Below the pieces are notes generated by a model. That model did not search any database. It had not been told where the DNA came from and worked only from the letters and a program-made list of their open reading frames with translations. From Daphnia carinata (taxonomy: Eukaryota > Arthropoda > Branchiopoda > Diplostraca > Daphniidae): DNA of 64,000 nucleotides. A program made the translations under genes and the position numbers. Shown in pieces: positions 48,366 to 61,089 of this stretch; within the stretch, counting starts at the first letter, position 1, and the number at the start of each line of letters is the position of its first letter. Location of the stretch: assembly GCF_022539665.2 (NCBI RefSeq), contig NC_081338.1, forward strand, positions 4,773,679 through 4,837,678, in the 5' to 3' direction.

Positions 48366-50617
48366 ATGGTCGCCGCCATTTTCCTTGGCCTGATATTGTT
48401 GGGTCTCGTGATCATTTTGCTGGTGTTTTCGCAATGTCGACGACCTGCAAACATTCCACCAGGTGATAAAATTAAAATATAATACCTACTATAAATATAT
48501 TTTGATCCATTTTGATCATTGCCACATTCATAATTATTTCTATAATTCTGATAACAAACATGGCTGACGGCAAAATGCGAGATTTTGCCAAAATTTAGAA
48601 GCAAAAAAAAAAACAAAACAAAACTGGAATGGAAGAAGTGTTGATGAGCAATATGATTACTAATATGCAAGTTTTGAAAACAAAAAGGACCAAGAGGCTT
48701 GCCGGTGGTCGGTTACATCCCGTTTTTGAAGAAACATGATGCCAAACCTTACAAGGCGTTGATCAAACTGAGCCAAACGTATGGCCCCGTGACCGGATTT
48801 TACATGGGACCGAGTTTAACAGTCGCCGTGTGTGGCTACGAAGCCGTCAAAGAGGCTCTCAACAATGATGACTTGAACGGACGACCCGATACGTTTGCAA
48901 GACGCGAACGAACGTTCGGCAAGAGACTTGGTATGTGTCTGATTTTATGTTGTTGAAGCAAGAGAATTTTAAAATTTATGTTACGTTCCAAATGGACAGG
49001 TTTCATGTTTGTCGATGGCGATTTCTTTCGCGAGCAACGACGGTTCGCGTTACGTCACCTGAGGGATCTTGGCTTCGGACGGACATCTGCCGAAGAAATG
49101 ATACATGAAGAGATTCGTGAATTGATCCGTTTACTTGGTGAACAGGCGGGTTCTGATCCTGAAGGTGTGGTAGACTTCCAGTCCGGCACTTTCAATCGCA
49201 ATGTCCTCAATATTTTGTGGGCTCTAATTGGAGGTGAGCGGTTCAGAGGAGACGACGCCCGTCTCACAACCCTGCTGGATATGGTCGATTTTTTTAATCG
49301 TAGTTTTAAGCCCCAAACGGCCAGCATTGCCGTACCTGCTTTCCTCTTACGTCTTTTCCCTTCATTACGGAAAATTTTGGGCATCCGCAACGACATCTTT
49401 GAGCCTTTGCAAAACTTCATACGGGTATGCAAATGACTTGCAAATTTTTCTTTCATTACTAATCATTTTGAAAATTCAGGGAACGATTGAAGAACATGCT
49501 AGGACTCGTTCGGAGGAAGACGCTCCTCGTGATTACATCGATGTCTTCCTGAAAGAAATGGAGAAACAACAAACGGATCAGAATGCAAATACGACCTTCA
49601 ACAGTAATTGATTTAAATTCTATTCAAAATCGAGATTTTATCTTAAATACTATCATCATTTCGTAGTTGAGCAACTAATATCGTCAATCATTGACCTATT
49701 TCTTGCTGGATCGGAGACTAGCAGCAATGCCATAGGTACGACAAATACTAAAATTGCACTAATCATACTATTTCAACGTCTCACTGGAATGAATTGAACA
49801 ACATTGAAGGTTTCGCCCTACTTTACCTGGTCCATTATCCGGACGTTCAGCGCAAGATGCAAGCCGAATTGGATCAAATTTGCGGCAATGCCCTTCCGTC
49901 CCTTGCGCATCGACCCAGGTAAGACAAGACGCATTTAACTCTCTTTCCTTTCTTAGAAATCAAACAGAATTCTAACAGTTTGGTGTACACTGAGGCTGTC
50001 CTCATCGAAACACTTCGTCTGGCCAATGTGGCGCCTTTGACCTTGATGCATTGCGCCGCAAAAGACACCCAACTCCGAGGATTCAACATCCCCAAGGTAC
50101 TCATCACCATGCTATTAATAGTCGACCTCTGGAAAATGAAAAACTCACGCCATTAATTTTTATTCTTAAATCTCAGGACACTCTCGTGCTGATTAATGTT
50201 TACTCCACCCATATGGACGAAACGTATTGGGTCGATCCTGAAGTGTTTCGTCCCGAAAGGCATTTAGATGCTGATGGTCTTAAACTGAAAAAATCGGAGA
50301 GACTCATCCCCTTCGGCTTAGGTAATAAAGAAGAGAATGTTATGATAGTTTCCCATTTCCTACTCCCTCCACCGGGGGGGGGGAGGTATATATGGACATT
50401 TGTCATTGGTTAACTGCTGTCGTTGGGTGTACCAGGTAAACGGCAGTGTTTGGGTGAACCATTGGCTCGAAATAGTTTCTTCCTTTTTACGACGGCGCTG
50501 GTTAAAGCGTTCCAGTTGAAAGCCATTCCGGATCGTCCTCTGCCGACGCTGGAGCCGCTGACTGGCGTCACCAACGTATACCAAGGATTCCAAGCCATCG
50601 TAACGCCTCGCCTTTAA
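48366..50617 (+). CDS. Cytochrome P450, CYP2 clan
   Basis: Nine exons in phase: 48,366-48,462, 48,688-48,930, 49,000-49,424, 49,480-49,603, 49,667-49,735, 49,810-49,918, 49,979-50,096, 50,177-50,321 and 50,436-50,617, giving 503 residues. It starts with a membrane anchor (MVAAIFLGLILLGLVIILLV) and the proline hinge PPGPRGLP, as in microsomal P450s. Other landmarks are I helix FLAGSETSSNA, K helix ETLR, PEVFRPERH, and the heme loop PFGLGKRQCLG with the axial Cys. All key residues are present and there are no breaks, so it should be an active ER monooxygenase. The GPRGLP hinge and overall order place it in the CYP2 clan, which in Daphnia includes several lineage-specific families. The substrate cannot be told from sequence. 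Confidence 0.95.
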
Positions 50618-51811
50618 AGAAAAAACCCATAACTCGACAGACGTCTACGACTTTTAAGTGAAAAGGACGCCAGCATTTTCAGCGCATCATCACTCAACTC
50701 GATGGCGTCTATTCGTTTTCTCCTTCCCAACGAGAGAAAACACATTTTCCAATTTTGTAATACATTTTTTTGGATAGGAGAAGACTGAAAAGAAGAAATA
50801 CAAGACTTTTAGGTATTTACATGATAAATTCAACTTATTGACGGCCCGATTCTACATACCTTTAGCCAAGTGATTGATTGTTTCGAGATCCTGCGATCCG
50901 CGTTGCGAAATCCTTTTTATAACTGAACGAAACGGACGTATTCAAATATAGCACAACTGGTCAATACCAGTTGTCTCACATTGAAAATTCTAGAACTTTG
51001 TTCGACAGTCATTAGCTATGCCCTTCCTTAATAGGGGAATATATTTTTAGTACATTTTCTTCTTCCTGGAATTGTTTGAGAAACTTGTAATCTATTCTTG
51101 CCCACCCTGTTACAAGAGTGGCGACCTTTGTTCCCATTCTTTTTTGTCTGGGGAGGTTTCTTTCGATTTTTTTAGCGCCTTTTGAACACACCCAAGTCGG
51201 GCCCACAACCCGCCAATAGACAGGAAACGTACACGTGTCTTAATAGTTTAAAAAAACATTAAAAGACGTCCACTATTTTCTCTTTCATAACAACATGGGA
51301 GTTTAGAAACAATAAGAGATATGAAAAAAAAAGAACTGGAAGCCGAGCCCATCCGTTTTCACAATCAAATTGAACGTCAGATTTCTCTTCTTAGTGGAAG
51401 TGATAACAAATGGGCGACAATATCAATTTCACAACTGGCTATCAAGATGCTTTTTTTGGAAGACAAACGACTGGAACAGGATATACCCTACGTACCCGGT
51501 TGGAGAAGTTTCAAAACCGTGGAGGATTAGCGACGCTCGTGCCCGTCTGATAATCAATGGCCTTTTGGAACAATTTTGTTGTATGCGTTTCGAGACAAGA
51601 CAAGCTGTAAACGTACACAAACACGAGCCTCAATCATCCACCGTAATCTGCACACGAAAAAAACACGCACACACTATCCTTCTTTTTTTTTTCAATGGAA
51701 TTGTGTGGGTGTTTCCAGTCCGTTTTAAAAACACTTTTCTTTCTCCCCACCGACGAAATAGAATTATTTTAAAAATAGAATTTTCTCCTTTTTACTTTGT
51801 TGTTGTTCTTT
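50618..51811. other. Tail-to-tail 3' region between the P450 and p115
   Basis: Both neighbouring genes end here. A 69-codon plus-strand frame at 51,321-51,530 (starts MKKKELEAEP, ends SFKTVED) has fairly protein-like composition, but the other two plus frames are open through much of it too. I cannot support it as a gene. Nothing else seen. Confidence 0.5.
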
Positions 51812-54800
51812 TTAAGATGATAACTCTTCGTCGTCTTCACCTAAGTCGTCCAATTCATCGTCTTCATCGTCACTGACCTGAAATAAAATTATACATCGTC
51901 ATTCTTTTTCCAAGAAATAGGATGAATTCAAAACTAAGGAGGATACCGTTTGTCCAAGGGTTTTCAATCTATCCTTGTATTTCTGCACCTTTCCATCCTG
52001 GTCGGCTAAAAGAACCAGCAAATCTTCTTGGTCTTTCTTCACTCTTTCAATTTCATCCTTCAGTTCAGCGTTTTCTGCAATTGAAACTGACAAGCAATGC
52101 TTCGTTTCAGCTAATTCGGCTTCCATCGCGTCTAGCTGACTACGAACAGCTTTGAGTTCGGGTTCCACTGTGTTAGCTGACGACGTCGATTCCGGCCGGA
52201 AGAAGGAGCAAACCTGGACATCCTCATGAATCGAAGAATGGATGAAAAAATAAGCATTCTGATTAATTCTTTTGGAAATGAAATAGCTGGAAATACTTCA
52301 TGCGTAGTAAAGCTATCCATAATGGAAGCAGATTGAGTAGAAGCAAATTCGACGGCCAGGCCAACTCCTCCGTTCTACATGCAACGGAGAATATGGTTTT
52401 GCAATCAATCATTGTCATAAGCATGCCCCTTCGTATTGCACGTGCATCCAATAGATACTCACGACTGGCATTGCCAAATCTTTGGCGGATTCTTGCTGTT
52501 CCAGCTGCCCTTGAAGCCTCTCATTATCTAAACGCAAAGCTTCCAGTTGTTTCATCAGCTTCTCAGTCGACGGCTCGGATTGAGACGAAGGCTCTGATTC
52601 ATCAATGATGACGTTGTTGTTTCTCTGAGCTTTAAGCAAAGTATTTTGGTCTTGCAGATGGTGCAAATTGACATTCAATTCTTCAATTTTGCTCTACGTG
52701 AATCATAGATAAATCCAGGAACAGATTACTTTTAAATGGAGGCTATTTTTGTGACACATTCTACCTGAGCAGCAATGTGATCTCCCTCCAAGGCGGCTAA
52801 TCGCTGCCTCAGGTGCTGGATCTGACCATCTTGTTCTCGGATGACGTCCTTGTATTTAGCGACAGCTTTTAATTCCGACTCGGTTGGGGATTCGGCTCCT
52901 TTGGGACTCGTAGGCGGAGCAACGGCTTTGGCAATGACACTCTCGAGTGCTATTAATAGACACAAGTTTAGTATCCGACGAAAAATCCAATCTATTTCGG
53001 TCAGAGATACCTTTGTAGAGGCGACAAAATTCGTGGTCAAACTGGATGTCAGCTGTGGTATTAATCCGAATTTGGGGATGTTTAAGGGCTTTGCTGTAAA
53101 CTTCGTGTTTGGCAATCTCGGCTAGTTTATCTACAAACGTTTCGACTCCGATTCGTTTGGTTATCAATTGACACAGGGATTCCTATGCATCATTACACAC
53201 ACTTTCAATTAAAAGAATACGTTCAGAAAACAATGGATAAAATACCTTGGAAAAGTTGCTATTTGAATCGTTGTTGTACACCACACAAAGTCCTAGGAGG
53301 AACGCACACAAGCTCTGTACCAGCACCTCTTGATCGTCGTGCTCATTGGAAGCCACCTATATAAGCGAAGCTATTATTCCAGAACAGAATGAGGTAATGT
53401 CACGTTTGATTACTAGAGCGGTCAAGAATGCTATTGCATTGGGCAGTTTTAGAAATTGAGCCACAGCGTTGGGGCTATCGGCCAGCCAAGTTGAAAGAAG
53501 GGTGAGGATACCCAGTCGAGTTTGCAGCTTGCCACCCTACATAAACAATGAAAATAATTTAAAACATAATGTTTTATAATAGGACAGTTTTACCATTTGG
53601 AGTATATTAAAAGCTTGTTGTAGCAGAGAGACGGGTGGAGCATCTTTTGCAATTGCCAAGTGTACCCTTAGTAATAACTCTTTGTTGTTGATATTGCCGA
53701 CAAGAGCGTGAGACAATGCTACGGAAGAAAGCCAGTGGGAAAGGCAATCTGTCGAAAAGAGTCCACCACACAATAACTGGCCAGCCGAAATATTCTGCAT
53801 CGCTGAGAAAAACAATGAAAAATGAACCATGCTAACGGTTAAAGTCACTTTCTCTATCTATCTTACCTTCTGCCGATGTAGGGAGAAGAGCCTGTATGAT
53901 CTGGCCTTGACTAATATCATTCTTATAAAGGAAACACTCGAAACAATAGAGAACGGCTGTTCGCAGTGGCACCGGTTGTTTTTCGTTGACCATAGACATG
54001 AGTAAGACGACCAAGGCTGTTCGCGGGGGTGACGATGAGGCCATTACTTGGCCAAAAAATTCTTGATTATTTCGGCAGCCGCGTATCGATTCGCCGACCG
54101 TGCAGATTATTTCGCTGAGGATTTCGGCCGGAACGCCAGGCGTCATGAGAAGGGCGCACAATTCCATAAGCAGACCGCAGTCAAACACATTTTTCTGAGC
54201 TGGGGACACCACCTGAGTTGCGTTGGCGGGTGAGACCAACGTTCTCACCACCTGAACCGTACCGGTTTATCGATGTGTTTTCAATAATTTTCGTATTTTG
54301 GAAATCGTGTACAAATACCTGAAGCATGGAATGTACGTTGCTAATCTTTTGCGTTGACCAACTGTGCCCTGGGTCACTCTCTGATGAAGGCTGACATGAT
54401 TTGAAGAACGGAGTTATTTGTTTCATGCAAGATTCTGTAAAACAGATATTTAATATCATTTGTTTTAGATGGTTATTATGGGAATCATTCATGTAATTAT
54501 ACCTTCTCGAAAGACGGTTTGGTTGGAGGCGTTACGTTTGAGGAGATTGAGCATGAGCTGCAGCGAGTCATCTACCACGATACCGCCATCACTGTAACCC
54601 TCGCTACGAACTACTTGGAAGAGTTGATCGAAACCACGTTCATAGGCAATAATATTTTGAATATTAGCATTGCTCTTGGTTAACTGGATAAGAAGTAGTA
54701 AGGCCTCGTTGCGTACGAAATCCCGACTATCGCTGAGGATATCGATCAATTTGGCTACTCCCATTGGACAGGCTAAAACGATTTCCTGCATCTCTTTTGA

Positions 54801-55486
54801 CCTACAAATGAATATGAGTCAATGAGTGCCGTGGTATGATACTTATTGTAGATTATGTTGAAATACTTGTTGTTCAAGAGGTTCATGAGAAGACGAATGG
54901 CTGGAAGTCTGACATGAAAATCATATTCATCCAGTAATGTGATGACACTGGTGACATTCTCTGATTTTTTGAGAAATATTTCAGTGAACTGTTCTCCAAC
55001 CGGGGCACCAACACCCTCTTCATCAAAAACTTCTGAAGAAGTTACATTGCATAGTGTTTCCAGGACAAAACTGGAAGTTTCTAAATCTGGATCACTAATA
55101 AGCACTGCAATCAAGGCATCCAAACCGTGGGCACCAACTTCCAAACGATACTTTTTTGAAAGAGCTTTGATGGCCCTGCAGGCATCCCGTCTATCTTCCA
55201 ACAGAGTTGAAGAAGTAACCCTTTCAACCAGTCGCAGCACCTGATCAACAAAAGAAACATTTTGACTATGTACTGTACAATTTTTCAATCTTTTCTTTCT
55301 CTGTGTCTTCTGGTCTTCGCCAGCTATCTAATTTTAGATGCCATAGCTATGTTTCACGAAAATCGGTCAAGGACAATACTTAAAGTGACTGAAGCTCATT
55401 AGCTCCAATTTATTTACCGTATCGGCTGGGGACGGTTCAGCTTCCGGCTGACTTATGACCGATTTAAAGCCAAAGAAATAATCCAT
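51812..55486 (-). CDS. USO1: General vesicular transport factor p115 (Golgi tether)
   Basis: Fourteen minus-strand exons in phase: 55,486-55,418, 55,240-54,867, 54,801-54,503, 54,434-54,319, 54,251-53,867, 53,802-53,594, 53,536-53,414, 53,356-53,246, 53,182-53,011, 52,949-52,765, 52,693-52,463, 52,374-52,297, 52,213-51,947 and 51,877-51,812, giving 894 residues (human 962). It tethers COPI/COPII vesicles at the cis-Golgi with Rab1, GM130 and giantin. MDYFFGFKSV starts the protein. The armadillo-like head follows (SSTLLEDRRDACRAIKALSKKYRLEVG, split here by memory of the family; QFTEIFLKKSENV; GQLLCGGLFSTD; PPVSLLQQ; FDHEFCRL). Next comes a coiled coil of about 250 residues (VIREQDGQIQHLRQRL, QEDLLVLLADQDGK). 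It ends in an acidic tail (DDEDDELDDLGEDDEE), as in vertebrate p115. Confidence 0.97.
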
Positions 55487-57139
55487 CACGCGTTTTAGGT
55501 AGTATTGTGTTATTTATTTACTTTCACGATCCGGGAGAAACCGTAAGTTACACGTCATTTATATATTATTGCATGGCCTTTTGCAGACGACTGATTGTTC
55601 CAAGTATCGATCGCGAAATTTACGCGATTATTAATTATTTAAATGTAGTTTTCATAAATTTAAATTCTGCCAGTACGATTTAAGGCATTTTAAAATGAAA
55701 TTGTTGGTAAATTTTTAGAATTGTACAATTTCCTTAATCATAATTTTTAATGTATTTTATTTTCTCATAGCCTTTTTGTCTGCTAAAACGAGCATTGCCA
55801 GATTGCCAAATCGAATCTGCTTTTTCAGTTTCAAGCCGGCAAATCGGACGCGAGGAGGGAGTTTTGAATGGGTTTCGTTTGACAGATCGCAGATTTGCCA
55901 GGTATCGGGTGTGCGGCTCGAGGTCACATTCGATCCTTTCGTAGAATTCTTGGCTAATTTGAAATGTATATCCCATCACGCGCTGAGGATATCCTTTCGA
56001 TCCGTGCCGCGTCTAATATTTAACGTATATAATGCTATACTTGACATCCTGTCGATCGATCGAGGGGAAGAACGGGTTAGGTTACTGGCTACACGAGGTC
56101 TTTTTCAGGTAAAACAAAGAGAACGATATTAAAAAGAACCGTGAGAGGACCAACCGGTTTTGGTGGTGATAGGGCTATGAAATGAATGTATTTAGCAGTT
56201 TGGTGACTTTTTTTGTTTTGTTTTGTTTTCCATGTCGACCTTCACGGACAAATTGTGTGAGAAGTGTCAAACGGGATATCACGCCTAAGGCTTTTCCCTT
56301 GTCCTTTCTCTTGTATTTCTTTGTTGTTTATACAGAAAACTTGAGTCTTTTAAATCCCCTTTCTGAAAAGACTAGAAATACCTGCTTGTAGCGGTCGCTT
56401 TTCCAGTACATGGTCCATCTGTTCTTTTTTGCATCTACTTAGCCAACTGCAGGAAACAGACACTAAATCCCAAACCGATCTCTGGAAATGGATAGAACGT
56501 TTCAGGGTCTGTTAGAAAAGGGACAAAATATCTCGGGGAACAAGGCCAAAAAAAGAAGTTCTTTGTTACCGAATTATTGATTCTTACTTGTCTCTGCCTA
56601 CCTTTCTTATTTTATTTTCCTATGCGTAATCCATTTCTTTCTTTCTCTATCTCCTTTCGCATCCGGCTGGCAGTTGGTTGGGTTGCGAATTCTCCCTGCC
56701 ATGCACATCCAGCACCACAGAATTTTAAAAAACAATTTATAGACAATGTCGCTGGATGGCTATTGGCTGCACACGGTTGGCTTTTAATGCTGTTGCCATC
56801 CGAAGCCTACGTGACGTCGAACAGGGAAACCAGGAACTCCCTCCTTCTTTCCAACCCCAGGATATAATGGTTTTATACTTTTATTTTTCGAAATTGCTTT
56901 TTGCCCTTTGTTCGTCATGCCAAAACGTTATCATAGCCTCTTTGTTCATTCAAGATTTTTCTGGAACCGGTGAAATAAAAGCGAAAGTCATTGAAATAAA
57001 GTTTTAAAAAAAAAATGGCTGATGCAAGTGATAACGGAAATTTCTTCCGAAAAAAAACGACAATTCCCAAGACAAAGAAAAGAGGTTGGGAAAAAAAATC
57101 AAATAAAAAGATGAAGTAAATATGTGGGGTGATTGCGTG

Positions 57140-57147
57140 TGACGTCA
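57140..57147. promoter_or_regulatory. Palindromic CRE (TGACGTCA)
   Basis: Perfect cAMP-response-element/ATF palindrome about 740 bp upstream of the REDD1-like start codon. Vertebrate REDD1 is induced by ATF4 and CREB-type signals, so the position is sensible. Motif match only. Confidence 0.4.
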
Positions 57148-57587
57148 CGACGGGCTTGTTGCTGAGGGCCGTCAGGGCAATACCAATACCCCCATTACCC
57201 TGGCAAACCCTCCCGGACAAAGAAACTAACGTCAAAGTTCACCATAGATAAAGTGGTGTTCCCCCTAGCGTTCGATGAAAAATATCCACTACAGAAGCGC
57301 CATGTTGCGAGTGTTGCCTGAAATATATTGCCAAATTAAATATTATTAGGAATTACACTTTATTGGCACTTATTACATGTTAATTTAAAGGAAAAGCCTA
57401 ACGTATGATGTAAAATTAATTTTCATTAATTTTAATCAACTTTCATCGTGATTTAAGATATTTATTCGATGAAAAATAAGAAATATAGGAGGCTCTGCAG
57501 TAGGCATAAAGGCTTCAGTTTAGTCTGCTAGAAAGCCTAGTGTTGCAACTTGAAACGTCTCGTGTGGTCGATGCTAAGGTAGCAACT

Positions 57588-57610
57588 AGAGAACAAGGGC
57601 CTTGTTCTCT
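57588..57610. promoter_or_regulatory. 23-bp perfect palindrome (AGAGAACAAGG-G-CCTTGTTCTCT)
   Basis: Eleven-base arms with a one-base centre, 270 bp upstream of the REDD1-like start codon. The half site AGAACA is that of steroid-receptor elements, but the spacing (7 bp) is not the classic 3 bp. A further half-site-like CCTTGTTCTTT lies near 57,671, and an ACGTG core on the minus strand at 57,629-57,633 could be a hypoxia-response element. Confidence 0.4.
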
Positions 57611-57879
57611 CAGTCGGTGGGCAACATTCACGTTGAAAAGGCTGTGCAACTTTGCAGTCGCCATCATTCGCCCTTGTTCTTTCAGCACACAAAGAACCGG
57701 CCCACTTTTTCTCCCTTTATTGTCTTGAAAATTTCACAAAGCAAAAAGTTCTTTGCACTATTTCCCTAGTTTTTTAAAGTAATTCCACATCCTCATTACC
57801 CAGCACGTTATTAAATTCGCCGGATTTCTTGTTTTTTTTCTCAATCGTGACGTCTGAAATTCCGCCAACCTTAAAGAAA

Positions 57880-59104
57880 ATGGAGGTTATGCCGCTACCA
57901 GTAACTCTTGATTTTACTGAAGGTAAGCAAATTTTCTCTTCCTCATTAAGAAAAAAGAAGTCATGTCTTTAGTTGATTGTGTGAGAAAGACGGCTCACGA
58001 ATTCTAACAAAGAAACCCTAACCTACCGGCTTTGTCGCCCGACCGTTCGTACGTGCTAGAAAACCGTTGGAGAGAAAGTCACGTTTCTCATTTACCGGTT
58101 TCTTTTTTTTTCTTTTAGCATTAACTTCATGTATCTATTTAGTTCACCCAGATAACAAGAATTTGTTTAATTGAAATATATGGGCGATTTTTGTTCCCAA
58201 ATTTAAGATGAACTGTGACCTTGACTCGTGCCGAGTTCGGACCTGTCTTTGTTTCCCCTCCTCCTCTCTTGGGGTTCCCATGGTCTCGTGCCCATTAACC
58301 ATAGACAGATAGAAACCTTATGATCCTTTGTGTTAAGGACACACGTAGATTGCCATACAATTTGTACTTAATCAACAATCATTTGTCTTTTGCAGATGTG
58401 TGGAACTTGAGCTTAGAAGATGCAGAGGAGCAGACGGCAAGGGACGTTCTTGCAGAATTATTAGCTGCAGAATTGCGACAAGTATGTATTTTCAATCTCT
58501 CTACATTAAGATATAATTCTAGCAAGTTTATTAACATTGTGTGTTTCAACCTGACAGGCTCGGGCCAGGTATCGCTTATCCAATGGCCAGCAGCAGCGAG
58601 CACCCAATGAAATCTTGTTGCCGGCCGGTATACTCCAGTCTATCGCCAGGGATATTCTCATCGCTTCAGTTGACGAGCCCTGCGGTATTAGGTAAGAGGC
58701 GCCCTATATATTAAAGCTCCTAGCAAACAAATTACTAACTAGTCCCTATCTTTGTCCTTTGATTTCGCAGGGGATGCATGGTGTTTATTGATTTTGAAGA
58801 GCCCAACAGCCGCAATAACGAAGATCGGAAGCAGCGGATTGGCGCAGTCAAATGCCATCCGTACACGGTCAATACTTTTGAATTGTACCTGACGCTCCGT
58901 CCACACTCTTCTTGGACTTCTAAGCTTCCACTTTTCCTCCAGTAAGTTTCACAATTTTTTTAATATCTTGTCATTCTCTATAATTTACTAATGAAATTGC
59001 CATTTATGGATGAAATTAGGAATTTGGCTTACCGTTCCACAATGGTCATCAGTCAAGACTACTCTCTGGTGAAGCGCAAACTCTTCCGCTCATCTAGTCA
59101 GTAG
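57880..59104 (+). CDS. DDIT4: REDD1/Scylla-Charybdis family mTORC1 inhibitor
   Basis: Five exons in phase: 57,880-57,922, 58,396-58,481, 58,558-58,691, 58,771-58,941 and 59,020-59,104, giving 172 residues (human REDD1 232; fly Scylla is longer). Landmarks are LLPAGILQSIARDIL, DEPCGIRGCMVFIDFE, FELYLTLRP, and a basic C-terminal end SLVKRKLFRSS. These match the conserved C-terminal fold of REDD1, which frees TSC2 from 14-3-3 and so lowers mTORC1 activity under hypoxia, energy stress or starvation. The variable N-terminus is very short here (MEVMPLPVTLDFTED). It acts in the cytosol. The upstream DNA has a CRE, a palindrome and a possible hypoxia element. Which of the two fly paralogues it matches cannot be told. 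Confidence 0.92.
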
Positions 59105-60419
59105 AGGAAGACAGAAAAGAAAAATAATTATTGAAAAAAAAAGGGGCAGCTCCTAAAGAGGAAGGGATCGTCTGCGTGCGATTTATCTCGAAAGGAAGTT
59201 GGAAAGATGACTAGTACGACGACGAGCAATCTCTTTGCACAGAGGGGTGTGCCACCCACTACCACATTATTATTATTATTACTATTAATATTTTCTTCGG
59301 GAAGTTGTCTTTCAAATTGGAACAAAGGTAAAAAGATAAAAAAAAAAAATATGATATTGTGTATGTGTCATGTATAGAGTTCTACAGAGAAAAATACTGT
59401 GTTACTACGTGCTGAAAATTTATGTTTAAAGACGAAAAGAAACTAAGAAAAAAGAAAACAAAAAGAAGAGTTCATCATCCCATACATTTCTACTCGATAG
59501 CAATCTATTTGTCGTCCATGTGTGTGGGTTAAAATCTTTTTCTTTTGCCCAAAAAAGAAGGAAAATAGCATTTTTTTTTGTGCACCCAATGTTCCAGCAA
59601 CAGCAATATGTTTATTTCCATGATACTTGTATACACCACCACTACAGGCTTTTGTTTTTTTCTCCCGCTGATGTGCTCCTGGAGGGTGCCGTGGATACCA
59701 CAGTGATGTTGTGATGGTGCGTTTGTATTTTGTACTGTTCTTTTTTCCCTTTTATCCCTTTCGTCTTGTTGCTCTAGAACTCTCACGTACTCAACCTTAC
59801 ACATATACACTCTTTAGATTTATATCGTGATGGTATGATGGTGATGATCTTTGTTTTTGTATTCCCTTCTTATTATAGCCCTTGTCGATGTTTTCCTGAA
59901 CAAAGTTATGATGGATGTGAAAAAGACAAAAAGAAAAGACCAAAAAAAGAAAAAAGAAAAAAAATACAGTCAAGTCATGATGCAATGATCTAAAAAAAAA
60001 AGTCGTTCCTCTTTTTCTGTATGTGTTTCATATTTTCACGAGGTGTTTTGAGTGCACGTGTGCTCGGCTGAAAAACGTGTTTATCTAAATTTGAACACTT
60101 CTCCAACACGCGCTCCGAACGGGAGTGATGAAACTGAGCAGGGCAAAAACGGAATAGTTGAACCCATGCCCAGTGCAATATCGGACGTGACACATATTGC
60201 TCGAAACTCGAGTTCCCCGTCCCCTCTTAAAATTGCGTGTTTCCACTTGCGTCAATGTTACTTTTAGCAGATGGGATGCGTGTGTGTGGACGCGAATAAC
60301 AAACGGTTCAAAGGACATGATTGTGTCGTGCGCACAAAAACGTGGACTTTGTTGGCAGACAAAGTTCAGTATCTTTTATTTATTACTTGCCTTTTTTTTT
60401 CCTGATTGATTAAAATAAA
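59105..60419 (+). other. Likely 3' untranslated region of REDD1
   Basis: AT-rich, without a gene. AATAAA at 60,414-60,419 is a candidate polyadenylation signal, which would make the UTR about 1.3 kb. Earlier signals may be used instead. Confidence 0.45.
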
Positions 60420-61089
60420 ATTGGCTATCAGTCAAGCAGGGCTTTCTTTTATTTTCTTTTTACCTCGAGAGTAAGAAAGCGGGACACGTGTAGCCCTCGC
60501 CTAGAAAGAAAAAAGTTGTTCTTTTTTGGAAAGTCGCCGGGACACGCAAAAGCCAAAATGGATATAGCCAAACGAATGAATGTGTGTGTGTGTGTGTGTA
60601 TGTATATTTAAAGGGACAGAGAACCAGAATGAACTAGAAAGGACTAGTTGGGGCAGTCAGCATTTTGTTACCAAGCGCGCATATGGCATTGTTTTTCTCA
60701 TTGCAATGGGTCATTAACGACACGAGGAGAGGAAAACCATGCAAGAGGAAGGAAAGGAAAGACTAAATATAACAAAGGACATTTCACATAGTACATTCAC
60801 CGTTTTTGGACCAAGTTTTCTTATTTTTTTTTGTGGCTTTATCTAATTTTCAAAACCATTTAAAGAAACATTTATTTACTTAAAAATCACTACTTTTTAA
60901 TGCGCTACAGCGCTAATAATGAATAATAAATTTATACACATCGAAAATATATTAATATTAATGGCAATGCTGGGAGTAAATTTAGCAGACGAATGCTTGA
61001 TGTTTTTCAATTATTTCCGTTCATGCTACTAGGAGGTTAAGTACTGTCACGTGCAATGAAAGGAAAGTGGATTTGATGTTACTTATATT
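60420..61089. other. Intergenic spacer before OGFOD1
   Basis: Contains a (GT)n run at about 60,580-60,600 and AT-rich DNA. No gene seen. Confidence 0.5.

Larger units (their letters stand above)
55487..57879. other. Intergenic region between p115 (-) and REDD1 (+)
   Basis: Divergent spacer of 2.4 kb. It is AT-rich, with a moderately open plus-strand frame at 55,776-56,108 that ends at a CAG followed by GTAAAA, which might be an untranslated first exon. No protein similarity. A CRE and a palindrome are listed separately. Confidence 0.45.

Noticed and set aside
51370-51876. 168-codon plus-strand open frame at the p115 3' end
   Set aside because: Its right part is antisense to the last p115 exon (acidic tail). 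The rest has no recognisable features.
57588-57610. Reading the palindrome as a classic steroid-receptor element
   Set aside because: The half sites are separated by 7 bp instead of 3, so only a generic palindrome is claimed.
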